DNA from: Planctellipticum variicoloris
Lineage (GTDB): Bacteria > Planctomycetota > Planctomycetia > Planctomycetales > Planctomycetaceae
Length of the DNA: 64,000 bases
Assembly (NCBI RefSeq): GCF_030622045.1
Contig: NZ_CP130886.1
Location: 6,580,001-6,644,000 of the forward strand
Reading direction: 5' to 3'
The number at the start of each line of letters is the position of its first letter. The first letter of the stretch is position 1. Shown here piece after piece: positions 16,735 to 25,837 of the stretch. A program made the position numbers and the translations under genes. Below the pieces are notes generated by a model. That model saw only the letters and a program-made list of their open reading frames with translations, ran no database searches and had not been told where the DNA came from.

Positions 16735-19470
16735 ATGTCGACCATTCAATCCACGACCGGCCTGGCGAGCGGCATCGACATCGGTGCGCTCGTCAAAGCC
16801 ATTATCGGGGTTGAGCATAAGCCGATCGATCAGCTCGAGACCCGCCTGAAGGACATCCAGGCGCAACAGACCGCCCTCAGCAATATTCAGGCCAGCCTGT
16901 TGTCGCTGACGACGTCGGCCGTATCGCTCCAGTCCTCCAGCACCTTCAAAGCTCTCACCGTCCAGAACTCCAGCCCGTCTCAGTTTTCAGTTACCACGCA
17001 GTCCGGCGCCACCGCCAGCACCTATGCGCTCCAGTCCGTGCGGCTGGCGTCGACCAATCAGTCGCTGTCGCGCGGGTACGCGACCGCCACCCAGACGGTC
17101 GGAGCCGGCCAGATCGTCATCAGCTCCGGCGGCGACCTGAATCGACCGCTCCGGCTCGAACTCCTGAATGACGGCGTCGGCGTCCAGCGCGGTCAGATCA
17201 AAATCACCGACCGCAGCGGGACATCGGCCAGTATCGATCTGCGAAACGCCGTCACGATCGATGACGTCGTCACGGCGATCAACAGCTCCTCGATCGGCGT
17301 CGCCGCCTCCACGCTGGGTGGTCGCCTGACGCTGACCGACACGACCGGATCGACCGCAACCAATCTGCAGGTCGCGGAAATCGGCGGAGGAACGACGGCG
17401 GCAAACCTGGGAATTCTTGGCTCTGTCAGCGCCGATTCGCTGACCGGCAGTGACATCCTGACCGTCAACAGCGACTTCACGCTGGGGCTGCTCGACGACG
17501 GCAACGGCATTCGCCGGTCCACGGGTTCCTCCGACCTGGTGCTGACCCTGAAGGACGGCTCAATCCTGGCGGTCAATCTGGACGACGCGGCGACGCTGGG
17601 AAATGTCGTCAGCACGATCAACAGCGCGACCGGCAATGAGGGCAAACTGACGGCGGAGCTGGTCGATGGCCGGCTGAAACTCACCGACAACACCGGCGGC
17701 GGCGGATCGCTCTCTGTCGCCAGTGCGCCGGGGAGCAATGCGGCGACCGTGCTGGGACTCGACGTCGCCGCCAGCGGAAACGAGCTGACCGGAAATCGTC
17801 TGATCGCCGGTCTCGACAGCGTGCTGCTGAGGAATCTCCGCGGCGGTCAGGGGATCGCCACGCGCGGCGAAATTTCTCTGACGGACCGGACTGGAACGAC
17901 GGCGACCATCGACTTGAGCGCCGCCGAGTCTCTCGACGAAGTGCTGAGCGCCATCAATTCAGCGACGTCGGTCGGCGACGTGAAGCTGCAGTTGACGGCC
18001 CGCCTCAACGACAACGGCACCGGCATCGTCATTGAAGATACGTCCGGGGCGACGGCCAGCGACCTGGTGATCGCCGACGTCGGCGGGGGGACCGTGGCGG
18101 CCGATCTGGGAATCGCGGTGAGCGCCTCCCAGACGACCGTCAGCTCCGGCAACCTTTATCATCGGTATATCGGGGAATCGCAGAGCCTGGCGAACTACGG
18201 TCCAAAGGGGACTTCGGTCCCGACGGGGTCGTTTCGGATTACGGACTCGGCGGGGAATCAGGCCGTCATCAACATCACCAGCAGCGTCAAGACGATTGGC
18301 GACGTGATCGACCGCATCAACGCCGCCAGCGGAATTCAGGTCACGGCGAAGCTGAATTCCACGGGGGACGGCTTCGAGATCGTGGACGACGCCGGGGGGG
18401 CCGGGACGCCCGTCGTTTCGGAGATCGGGGGAACGACTGCCGCCGGCCTGCGGCTGCTCAATTCGGCGGCGCTGGGGGGCGACGGCAAATATCACATCGA
18501 CAGCCGCATGTCGACGGTGATCACCATTGAGGCGACAGACACGCTGACGCAGATTTCGACGAAGCTCAACTCCGCCGGGGGGATGTTTCGCTCGTCGGTC
18601 GTCAATACCGGCTCTCCGCTGAATCCGTTCCGACTGAGCGTGACGTCGACCGTCTCGGGAGCGGCGGGCTCGCTCAAATTTGACGACGGCGGGCTCGGTC
18701 TGAACTTCGCGACGCAGACGCCCGGGGAGGATGCGGTCCTGCGCGTCGGAAATGCCTCGTCCCCTTCGAGTTACCTGGTGACGTCGAATACGAACACGTT
18801 CAGCAACGCCGTGTCCGGCATCAGCGTGTCGCTGCTGCAGACCGGCGATTCGGTCGCGTCGGTGACGACGACTCAGGATACGAGCAAGATCCAGAGCGCG
18901 ATTTCCAACTTTGTCTCGCTCTACAATTCCTACGTCGACACGGCCGCCACGCTCTCCAAGTACGACACGGCGACGAGCACGCGGGCGGCGCTGCAGGGGA
19001 GCGGCACTCTGCTGCGGATTCAGCAACGTTTTTCCGATTTGATCAACCGCGTCCGGGGGGGGCAGGGGGACCCTGTCCGATCGCTGGCGGATGTCGGCGT
19101 GACGGTGACGAGCGGCGGGAAGCTGACCGTCGATTCCACGCGACTGGCCAACACGCTGCAGAGCAACCCGGAAGAAGTGACGTCGCTGTTTACCGACGCC
19201 GAAAACGGCTTCGGCGTTAAGTTTCTGGACGCTTTGACGAATCTCAACGATTCGACCAAAGGATCCTTGACGGTCGAGATTAACGGGTTGGGGACTGTCG
19301 CGGATTCGATGACGAGTCGTATCGCCGATCTGGAGTCGCTGCTGGAGACCCGACAGGACTTTCTGCTCCGGCAGTTCCAGAGAATGGATAACGCCATTGC
19401 CCAATTGCAGACACAGCAGGACGCCATCAAGGCGATGTTCGACGCGGTCACCAATTCCTCTGAGAATTGA
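16735..19470 (+). CDS. fliD: Flagellar filament cap protein FliD (enlarged)
   Basis: FliD caps the flagellar filament and helps flagellin fold at its tip. The N-terminal FliD_N domain is clear (GLASGIDIGALVKAIIGVE, then a coiled-coil LETRLKDIQAQQTALSNIQ). The C-terminal FliD_C region ends in coiled coil (ESLLETRQDFLLRQFQRMDNAIAQLQ). Between them are four flagellin-IN-like repeats of about 80-100 residues (roughly residues 150-230, 260-345, 377-462 and 495-580), each with an 'I.D..V..IN.A' core. At 911 residues it is nearly twice the common length. fliS follows directly. The ATG is preceded by a distant GGAGC. Confidence 0.9.
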   Translation: MSTIQSTTGLASGIDIGALVKAIIGVEHKPIDQLETRLKDIQAQQTALSNIQASLLSLTTSAVSLQSSSTFKALTVQNSSPSQFSVTTQSGATASTYALQSVRLASTNQSLSRGYATATQTVGAGQIVISSGGDLNRPLRLELLNDGVGVQRGQIKITDRSGTSASIDLRNAVTIDDVVTAINSSSIGVAASTLGGRLTLTDTTGSTATNLQVAEIGGGTTAANLGILGSVSADSLTGSDILTVNSDFTLGLLDDGNGIRRSTGSSDLVLTLKDGSILAVNLDDAATLGNVVSTINSATGNEGKLTAELVDGRLKLTDNTGGGGSLSVASAPGSNAATVLGLDVAASGNELTGNRLIAGLDSVLLRNLRGGQGIATRGEISLTDRTGTTATIDLSAAESLDEVLSAINSATSVGDVKLQLTARLNDNGTGIVIEDTSGATASDLVIADVGGGTVAADLGIAVSASQTTVSSGNLYHRYIGESQSLANYGPKGTSVPTGSFRITDSAGNQAVINITSSVKTIGDVIDRINAASGIQVTAKLNSTGDGFEIVDDAGGAGTPVVSEIGGTTAAGLRLLNSAALGGDGKYHIDSRMSTVITIEATDTLTQISTKLNSAGGMFRSSVVNTGSPLNPFRLSVTSTVSGAAGSLKFDDGGLGLNFATQTPGEDAVLRVGNASSPSSYLVTSNTNTFSNAVSGISVSLLQTGDSVASVTTTQDTSKIQSAISNFVSLYNSYVDTAATLSKYDTATSTRAALQGSGTLLRIQQRFSDLINRVRGGQGDPVRSLADVGVTVTSGGKLTVDSTRLANTLQSNPEEVTSLFTDAENGFGVKFLDALTNLNDSTKGSLTVEINGLGTVADSMTSRIADLESLLETRQDFLLRQFQRMDNAIAQLQTQQDAIKAMFDAVTNSSEN

Positions 19471-19631
19471 TTTCCGATCCGATAGACGGAGGGCGGTCGG
19501 ACAACGGATTCGGTTCATGACGACTGCAACGGCGCTCAAAGCCGCGCACCAGCAATTCCTCTCGATTGGACGATGTGTCTTTCAGCACTCAAGATCAACA
19601 TTCTGGATGCCTTGAGAAGGATGCCCGAACC

Positions 19632-20075
19632 GTGCAGCAGGCCGCGACGTACCTTGAAAACCAGGTGTTCACTGCTTCACCGCACCGCCTGCATCTGATG
19701 GTCGTCGACGCAGCTCTCCGTCACGCCCGCCGCGGCATGGAAGCGCTCGATGAGAAGTCGTGGGAGTCGATGTTCCAGTCGCTCAGCAAGGCACGCGACT
19801 GCGTGTCGGAGTTGATCGGGGGACTGCAGCCCGATGTCGCTCCCGAGCTGGTCGATCCGACGAAGGATCTGTTCATCTTTGTCTATCGGAATCTGGCGAA
19901 GGCCGATTTTGATCGGGACTCGCAGCTCATTCGGGACGCGATCGGCATCCTCGAAATCCATCGCGAGGCCTGGGTCGAACTGGGACTTCAGCTCGGCGCG
20001 GGACAGCCGGCGGGAGCGCCTGCGCGTCCCGCGTACGAAGACGCTCCGACTTCGGGGCGGAGCTGGTCGACCTGA
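19632..20075 (+). CDS. fliS: Flagellin export chaperone FliS
   Basis: This 147-residue helical protein matches FliS, which binds flagellin in the cytoplasm and keeps it unfolded until export. The diagnostic N-terminal pattern is seen in YLENQVFTASPHRLHLMVVDAALRHARRGMEAL, and the rest is a helical bundle with FIFVYRNLAKADFDRD. A GTG giving MQQAATYLENQV is preferred; AGAAGG lies about 12 bases before it, and it fits the family N-terminus. A TTG at 19566 would add 22 residues. It is cotranscribed with fliD. The tail (QPAGAPARPAYED) is an unstructured extension. Confidence 0.85.
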   Translation: MQQAATYLENQVFTASPHRLHLMVVDAALRHARRGMEALDEKSWESMFQSLSKARDCVSELIGGLQPDVAPELVDPTKDLFIFVYRNLAKADFDRDSQLIRDAIGILEIHREAWVELGLQLGAGQPAGAPARPAYEDAPTSGRSWST

Positions 20076-20085
20076 GCGGGGCCTG

Positions 20086-21507
20086 TCAGGTTCCGCCTGG
20101 CTCCGTGTCGTCGGCGCCGAGGACGGCCTTGAGCCGGGCGCGGAGGGTTGCTCGATCGAGCCCGAGCAGTCGCGCGGCCGCCGTCCGATTCTGATGCGTG
20201 TGCGCCAGCACCGTCTGCAGCAACGGCCGCTCGACGAGCTGAAGGAACCGCCGGTAGAGATCGCCCGTCTCTCCGGGATCGGCGGACTGAATTGCCCGCC
20301 CGACCCACGCGACCAGTTCTGCGTCGAGGCCCCGACTTGCAGTCATCGACGTGACGTTCTGCGGAGTCGAGGCTGGACGCGGCAAGTGCTCTGCCTGCAG
20401 CGGACCTCCGCGCGACAGGACGGCCGCACACTCAACGGCATTCCGCAGCTCGCGCACGTTGCCCGGCCAGTTGCGTTCGCGGAGGGCCGTCAGAAACCCG
20501 GTCGTCAACGGCGGCATCCGACTTCCGACGGCGAGTTGCAGGAAGTGCTCGACCAGCGGGGGGATGTCTTCCGGTCGCTCGCGGAGCGGCGGGACGTCGA
20601 TCGGGAAGACCCGCAACCGGTGATACAGGTCTTCGCGGAACTCACCCTGGAGAATCGATTCTGACAGGCTCCGGTTGGTGGCCGCGACAACTCGCACGTT
20701 GGTCGGCCGGAGTAAACCGGAACCGACGGGAGCGAACTGCCGCGATTCCAGGACGCGCAGCAGTTTGACCTGGAGCGCGAGGGGCGTTTCGCCAATCTCG
20801 TCCAGGAAGATCGTCCCCCCTTCGGCCGACTCGAACAGCCCCCGCCGCTCCTCCGCGGCCCCGGTGAAGGCTCCGCGGACGTGGCCGAACAGTTCGCTTT
20901 CGATCACGGCCGGGTTGAGCGCCGCCAGGCAGACAGGGACGAATGGACCGTCGCGGCGCGCGCTGTGCCGGTGGACTGACTGCGCCACGAGCTCCTTGCC
21001 CGTCCCGGTTTCTCCAGTGATCAGGACGGGGACGTCGGTCCCGGCGACCAGTGCGATCTGCTTGAAGACCCGCTGCATCACGGGCGAAACTCCGATGGGT
21101 TCGCCCGATTCCGCGAGAGGGATCGGCGGAGGACTGGTTTCTGCGGGGGCGGGAGCGAGCGCCCGCGAAACGGCGTCGGCGGCCTGTTCCAGGCCGAAGG
21201 GCTTCACCAGATAGTCGAAGGCGCCCTGCTGCATCGCGCGGACGGCGGTCGGCAGATCGCCGAACGCCGTCATCACGATGACTGGCGCCTGATCGGCGCG
21301 CTGCTGCAGCCGGGGCATGGCGGTCAGACCATCTTCGCCCGGGAGCCGGACGTCGAGCATCATGGCTTCCGGATGAAACCGATCTAGAATCCGTTCGGCG
21401 GCTTCGACGGATGCCGCGGCTTCGACCTCGTGTCCTTCGTCGGTCAGAAACGATCGCAGGCTCCAGCAGATGGAGGGTTCGTCGTCAACGATCAGAATCC
21501 TGCTCAT
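20086..21507 (-). CDS. NtrC-family sigma-54-dependent response regulator
   Basis: This 473-residue protein has a receiver (1-120, phospho-acceptor Asp52 in MMLDVRLPGEDG). A central AAA+ domain follows (about 140-370) with Walker A GETGTGKE and the sigma-54 contact loop GAFTGA, then a C-terminal Fis-type helix-turn-helix (about 425-465; QNRTAAARLLGLDRATLRARL). On phosphorylation it should form a ring that opens sigma-54 promoter complexes. Its ATG lies inside the 3' end of the kinase gene (23-base overlap), so the two are translationally coupled. The target promoters are not visible; the flagellar genes to the left are one possibility. Confidence 0.94.
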   Translation of the reverse strand: MSRILIVDDEPSICWSLRSFLTDEGHEVEAAASVEAAERILDRFHPEAMMLDVRLPGEDGLTAMPRLQQRADQAPVIVMTAFGDLPTAVRAMQQGAFDYLVKPFGLEQAADAVSRALAPAPAETSPPPIPLAESGEPIGVSPVMQRVFKQIALVAGTDVPVLITGETGTGKELVAQSVHRHSARRDGPFVPVCLAALNPAVIESELFGHVRGAFTGAAEERRGLFESAEGGTIFLDEIGETPLALQVKLLRVLESRQFAPVGSGLLRPTNVRVVAATNRSLSESILQGEFREDLYHRLRVFPIDVPPLRERPEDIPPLVEHFLQLAVGSRMPPLTTGFLTALRERNWPGNVRELRNAVECAAVLSRGGPLQAEHLPRPASTPQNVTSMTASRGLDAELVAWVGRAIQSADPGETGDLYRRFLQLVERPLLQTVLAHTHQNRTAAARLLGLDRATLRARLKAVLGADDTEPGGT

Positions 21508-22936
21508 CGCGGGGGCTCTCGTGTTGTGGCCAGCTCAGCTCAAAGGAAGTCCGGCCGGGGGTGCGACTCCAGCTTAGCCCCCCCCGATGGTCTTCCGCCA
21601 CCTGTCGGGCAATCGCCAGCCCGAGCCCCAACCCTTCCGGCTTGGTCGTCGTGAATGGTTCGAACAGCGATCCCGCGACGCCTCCGACCGGCCCCGGTCC
21701 GCTGTCTTCGACCCGCAGGACGCCCCGCCCGCCAGCGACGGCGGCGCTCAGCCAGACCGCGCCTCCCGATCCAGCCGCCTCAATTCCATTGAGCGCGAGA
21801 TTCAACACGGATGCTCGCAAAGCATCCCGTTGCCCGGCGACCATTGGCAGCTCCGGATCGACGTTGATTTCGAGGCGGACGCCGGCGTGCTCGCACACAG
21901 GTCGCACCAGTTCGGCAACGCTCTGCAGGAGCGTCGTCAGATCGACGGGCTGCATGGCCTCGGCTTCGCGGCGCCCGAGAGACAGCAGCCCCCGCACTTC
22001 TTCTTCCAGGAGCGTGAGCTGGCGAAGCGCGACGGACAGACTGGTGTCTGAAGTCGCCATCGCGCAGCGTCGCTCGTGGAGCTGAATGGCCAGACGGGCG
22101 CCGGTCAGTCCGTTCCGGAGCTGATGGGCGACGCCGGCGGCCAGTTGGCCGAGGACGCGGACTCGCTCGGAATGGACCAGCGTTTCCCGGAGGGATCGCA
22201 GTTCCTGGCTGAGGCGGTTGACGCGGTCCGCGAGCTGACGGACTTCGTCGTCCGGCCCCGACAGCTCGATGACTCGCCCGAAGTCGCCGCCGGCGATCGC
22301 GGCGACGTGCTGCTGGAGGATCTGAACACGCCGGACCAGTCGTCGGGAGAGCCAGACCGTCAGCGGAATCAGCAGCAGGAGCGTCATGCCGCCAAAGGCG
22401 AGCGCGGGCCAGATGGCCAGCCAGCGCGACCGCGTCCAGCGCTCGACGGACGTCAGAACCACAATCTGCTCATCCGGGGCCGCGGAACCGACCGAGAGAA
22501 CCGAAGCGCGGTATTCCGTCGGACCGATCTGCACGGTCTGCAGGAGCCGGGCGGGGTCTCCGTGGAGATCCAGTCGAAGATCGGCTTCGTCGATGTCGGG
22601 CAGCGAAGTCGCCAGCGCCGCGCCGCGGCGGGCATCCCACGTGATGTAGTGGTCGCCGGTCAGACGGGACAACTGTCGGAGAACCGCTCCCGATCGAGGG
22701 TAGTTGGCCTCGGCGAGGACCTGCGCCATCTGCTGCTGACGGTCGAGGGCGGCCTGGGCGGTTCGCCGCGAGGACAGCCACGCCGCGGCAATCGTATTGA
22801 TGAGGACGGCGATCAGCACCAGTCCAGCGACGGGGAGGAGGATCTGCCGGCGCAACGGTCGAGCGAACCGACCGGACGCGGCGGCGTGTCGGAAGTTCGT
22901 CGCTTCGACGAGGGGGGCGGGCGGGTCAGGCGGCAC
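21485..22936 (-). CDS. Membrane-bound sensor histidine kinase
   Basis: This 483-residue kinase has two membrane helices (about 33-53 and 175-195) around a periplasmic sensor of about 120 residues, then a HAMP linker. The HisKA helix carries His271 in GVAHQLRNGL, and the HATPase domain has GGRGVLRVEDSGPGP and GLGLGLAIARQV. It begins at a GTG. The stop overlaps the response-regulator start, so it should phosphorylate the NtrC-type regulator. The sensor part shows no named domain, so the signal is unknown. Confidence 0.93.
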   Translation of the reverse strand: MPPDPPAPLVEATNFRHAAASGRFARPLRRQILLPVAGLVLIAVLINTIAAAWLSSRRTAQAALDRQQQMAQVLAEANYPRSGAVLRQLSRLTGDHYITWDARRGAALATSLPDIDEADLRLDLHGDPARLLQTVQIGPTEYRASVLSVGSAAPDEQIVVLTSVERWTRSRWLAIWPALAFGGMTLLLLIPLTVWLSRRLVRRVQILQQHVAAIAGGDFGRVIELSGPDDEVRQLADRVNRLSQELRSLRETLVHSERVRVLGQLAAGVAHQLRNGLTGARLAIQLHERRCAMATSDTSLSVALRQLTLLEEEVRGLLSLGRREAEAMQPVDLTTLLQSVAELVRPVCEHAGVRLEINVDPELPMVAGQRDALRASVLNLALNGIEAAGSGGAVWLSAAVAGGRGVLRVEDSGPGPVGGVAGSLFEPFTTTKPEGLGLGLAIARQVAEDHRGGLSWSRTPGRTSFELSWPQHESPRDEQDSDR

Positions 22937-23016
22937 GATCGAGCAGTCTCACGGGAGTGGCCCAGGAACACTGCTCACAGCATGTTCGGGTTGTTCGACG
23001 TCTGCCACCCTTTGCG

Positions 23017-23784
23017 TCAGTTCTGCAGGACAAACCGCTCGACGTATTTGCGTCCGGCCGTCTCGTAGTCGTCGCTGTCGACAACTTTGAGAACGTCTTC
23101 AAGATACGGGAATTTCAGTTCGGCCAGCATTTCCTTGCCGTAGGCTTCGCTGAAAAACTGCCCGCGGTCGGCGATCGCCACGTTCCCGTTGCGAGTCAGC
23201 GCGTCGAGCCGCTGCTGGAGGGCGTTCATCAGGTCCGTCACGGCCTTTCGGCGTTCGTCGCAGATGGCGTCGAGTTTGTCCCGGAGGAGTTTTTCGGTCG
23301 GTTTCTGACCGGAGGGAATCGGAATTCGGACCAGGCTGAGCGACTTGAGGACGGCCTGATTCAGCAGGCGCGCTCGGGGGTCCGTACTCAGCAGTACGTG
23401 ATCCAGCTCGTGCCGCGCCAGGCTCGTGTCCCAGAGCTGCGGGCTGTCGTACTCCCGCGGCAGTTCGACTTTATGAGTCAGTGTGGATCGGGCGGTCTGC
23501 ATGTCGATGCGCAGGGTGGCCTCGAGGTCCCGGCCGCGGCGCCGGAAATCGTGCTTGAACTGATACCTCCATTCCGTGTTCAGCGTGAATATCGTCTGGC
23601 CGGGAAATCGGCGCGGGGTTGCGGCGCGTTCGTAGAAGACCAGCTCAACGCCTCCCTCCTTCAGCAACTGATCGAGCGGCGCCGGGGCCGGGGGGGCGGC
23701 TTGAACGAGCGCGGTCAACGCCATGAAAAACGGGGCGGCGGCCTGGAAGAACGGGCGGGCGGGCGGGGGGACGGCACGGTTCAC
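23017..23784 (-). CDS. Secreted putative metalloprotease with HExxH motif (DUF922-like)
   Basis: This 255-residue protein has a signal peptide (hydrophobic AAPFFMALTALVQA) and a motif HELDH (His125-Glu126-x-x-His129), which fits the zinc site of a metalloprotease. The layout resembles DUF922, a putative zinc-protease family, but I could not test this. Its GTG start overlaps the hpnD stop codon (GTGA) and follows GGAGAG, so translation is coupled to the squalene synthase genes. It may act in the cell envelope rather than in sterol chemistry. Its C-terminus is Glu/Asp/Lys-rich helical. Confidence in the function is limited. Confidence 0.72.
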   Translation of the reverse strand: MNRAVPPPARPFFQAAAPFFMALTALVQAAPPAPAPLDQLLKEGGVELVFYERAATPRRFPGQTIFTLNTEWRYQFKHDFRRRGRDLEATLRIDMQTARSTLTHKVELPREYDSPQLWDTSLARHELDHVLLSTDPRARLLNQAVLKSLSLVRIPIPSGQKPTEKLLRDKLDAICDERRKAVTDLMNALQQRLDALTRNGNVAIADRGQFFSEAYGKEMLAELKFPYLEDVLKVVDSDDYETAGRKYVERFVLQN

Positions 23785-24671
23785 GTCCGCTCTCCCGCCA
23801 GGCGGCCGGCGACGCAGATGGACGACGCGGCAAACCACAGCTTCTTCCAGCGCGGCAGCCGCACGCGGCTGTGGTAGACATCGAATCGACGGCGTTCGAT
23901 CTCGTGCAGCAGGCCGCCGTAGATTTTGAGCATGGTACGCAGGATCGGCCGCCCGACCGGCTCGACCAGCGGAAACAACTCTTCCGCCCGCCGATAGTAG
24001 CTGCGAGCGCGATCGACCTGAAACCTCATCAGCTCGCGGAACTCGTCGTTACAGACGCCGCGCCGCAAGTCGTCCTCGGAGTAGTCGAAGCGATGCAGGT
24101 CTTCGCGGGGAAGATAGATGCGGCCCAGCCCGGCGTCTTCGGACAGGTCGCGGAGGATGTTGGTCAATTGCAGCGCGGTTCCGCAGTCGATGGCGCGCGG
24201 AATGGCGTCTTCGCCGCGAAAGCCCCACAGGTGGATGCAGCAGACGCCGACGGCGCCGGCCACACAGTAGCAATACTGCTCCAGCTCTGCGAACGTGGCA
24301 ATCGGCTGCGGTTCCAGATCGCGTTCGACTCCATCCAGGACCGCTTCCAGCGCCTCGAGCGGCAGCGCGAAGCGTCGGCAGATATCCGCAAAGGCCGGCC
24401 AGAGCGGGTGCTCGGCGGGAACGCCGGCGTGCGCGGCGCGGAGCGCCTGCCGCCAGTGCGTCAGTTCGCGGCGACGCTGCTCGGGGCTTCGGCCGGGCTC
24501 GTCCCCCAAGTCGTCGCTCAGGCGCATGAACGCATACAGCACGCACATCGCGTCGTAGCGGTCGCGGGGGAGCGTCAGGAACGAGAAATGGAAGTTGTGA
24601 GCAGTCTGTCGCGTGAGCCGGCGGCACCAGGCGTAGGATTCGTGCAGCGGCGTCAGTGCTGGACCGGACAT
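23781..24671 (-). CDS. hpnD: Squalene synthase HpnD (presqualene diphosphate synthase)
   Basis: This 296-residue protein belongs to the squalene/phytoene synthase family. The first Asp-rich motif is SDDLGDE (Asp53-Asp54, Asp57), and the second is around LTNILRDLSEDAGLGRIYLP. HpnD joins two farnesyl diphosphates into presqualene diphosphate, which HpnC turns into hydroxysqualene. It follows hpnC with a 19-base overlap. HpnD rather than HpnC is inferred from the sequence and gene order only. HpnE, the reductase needed to finish squalene, is not seen in the window. Confidence 0.88.
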   Translation of the reverse strand: MSGPALTPLHESYAWCRRLTRQTAHNFHFSFLTLPRDRYDAMCVLYAFMRLSDDLGDEPGRSPEQRRRELTHWRQALRAAHAGVPAEHPLWPAFADICRRFALPLEALEAVLDGVERDLEPQPIATFAELEQYCYCVAGAVGVCCIHLWGFRGEDAIPRAIDCGTALQLTNILRDLSEDAGLGRIYLPREDLHRFDYSEDDLRRGVCNDEFRELMRFQVDRARSYYRRAEELFPLVEPVGRPILRTMLKIYGGLLHEIERRRFDVYHSRVRLPRWKKLWFAASSICVAGRLAGERT

Positions 24672-25633
24672 GGATCGGTGGTCGCCTTGCTCGATCCTCT
24701 CCGCCGCGTGCAGAAGCGCAACGCCGCCCGCGAAAGCGCCCCGCCGAGGAGAAGCAGAGCATCGCGTTTCGTGACTTGGGGACGAATGTCCCAGACACGA
24801 TACCTGATTTGCGCAATTCTCTGAAGAATGCGAAGCCCTCCGCGGGCAAACAGGTCAATATCGACCTGCAGCCGGCCCGGCAGGCGCCCGATCAGCGGCA
24901 GGCCGGCGGTCAGGAATTCCCGCGCCCGGTCGACCTCGAACCGCATCAGCTCCAGGAAGGCCTCGTTCTGGAGCCGCCGATCGAAGTCCTCCCGCCGGTA
25001 GCCGAAGCGCTCGCAGTCTTCCCGTGGCAGGTAAATCCGTCCGATGGCGTAGTCGCGCGCGACGTCCTGCCAGAAGTTCGCCAGTTGCAGGCCGGTGCAG
25101 ATGCTGTCAGACCAGGCGAACTCCTGCGGGCCGACGCATCGGCAGAGGTGGAGGACAATTCTCCCGACCGGGTCCGCGCTGCGTCGACAGTAGTCCTGGA
25201 GCTGCGCGAAGGAGCGGTATTCGGCAACCGACTGATCCTGCACGAACGCGGAGATCAGGTCGGCGAACGGTTCGCGCGGGATCTGGAACTCGCGGATCGT
25301 CTCCGCGAGCGCGACGAAGACGGGGTGCCGGGTCCGTCCGGCATAACAGGCATCCAGCTCCTCTCCCCACCAGGCGAGCAGTTCCAGCGACCGGTCCCGG
25401 TCGCCGACTTCGTCTCCCAGATCGTCGGCCCAGCGGCAGTAGGCATAGACGTTGTAGAAGTGCTGATGGAGCCCCGGCGGAAGCAGCCAGGAGACGAGCG
25501 GGAAGTTCTCGTAGTGACTCGTCGCGAGTCTGCGGCAGAATGCGCGGGCCTCGTCCGGCGAAGGGGCCGGGCGTCCGGCAAGCGCCTCTGGCCCCCATTC
25601 CTTCAGTTCCGCCAGAAACGCCGCGTCCGCCAT
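24653..25633 (-). CDS. hpnC: Squalene synthase HpnC (hydroxysqualene synthase)
   Basis: This 326-residue protein is the partner of HpnD and shares its fold: first Asp-rich motif ADDLGDE (Asp70-Asp71, Asp74) and second motif in NFWQDVARDYAIGRIYLPREDC. HpnC and HpnD together make hydroxysqualene, the precursor of squalene for hopanoids or other polyterpenes. The ATG giving MADAAFLAELKEWG is chosen as it opens the typical family N-terminus; the upstream open frame is not protein-like. Its stop overlaps the hpnD start. The upstream spacer holds a short repeat (25794-25819). Confidence 0.88.
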   Translation of the reverse strand: MADAAFLAELKEWGPEALAGRPAPSPDEARAFCRRLATSHYENFPLVSWLLPPGLHQHFYNVYAYCRWADDLGDEVGDRDRSLELLAWWGEELDACYAGRTRHPVFVALAETIREFQIPREPFADLISAFVQDQSVAEYRSFAQLQDYCRRSADPVGRIVLHLCRCVGPQEFAWSDSICTGLQLANFWQDVARDYAIGRIYLPREDCERFGYRREDFDRRLQNEAFLELMRFEVDRAREFLTAGLPLIGRLPGRLQVDIDLFARGGLRILQRIAQIRYRVWDIRPQVTKRDALLLLGGALSRAALRFCTRRRGSSKATTDPCPVQH

Positions 25634-25793
25634 TCCCCGCTGCCCTTTGCCGTGTGTCGTCGGGCATCGTACCAGATACGAAGAGGATTCACCGCGGAGG
25701 CGCGGAGAGCAGACGGAGAAGAAATGTCGAATGTCGAAATGAACAAGTCGAGAGACGAGAGTCCAGAGTCGAGAGCCAGAGAACGAGTCCATT

Positions 25794-25819
25794 CCACGGA
25801 CAACTGACAACTGACCAAT
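25794..25819. repeat. AACTGAC-type intergenic repeat, copy 1
   Basis: The sequence CCACGGACAACTGAC is followed by AACTGACCAAT. Part of it recurs at 26825-26843. The inner AACTGAC is doubled in this copy. It lies 19 bases after the stop codon of the metallopeptidase gene. Confidence 0.7.
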
Positions 25820-25837
25820 TCCCAATAACTCGCCCCA

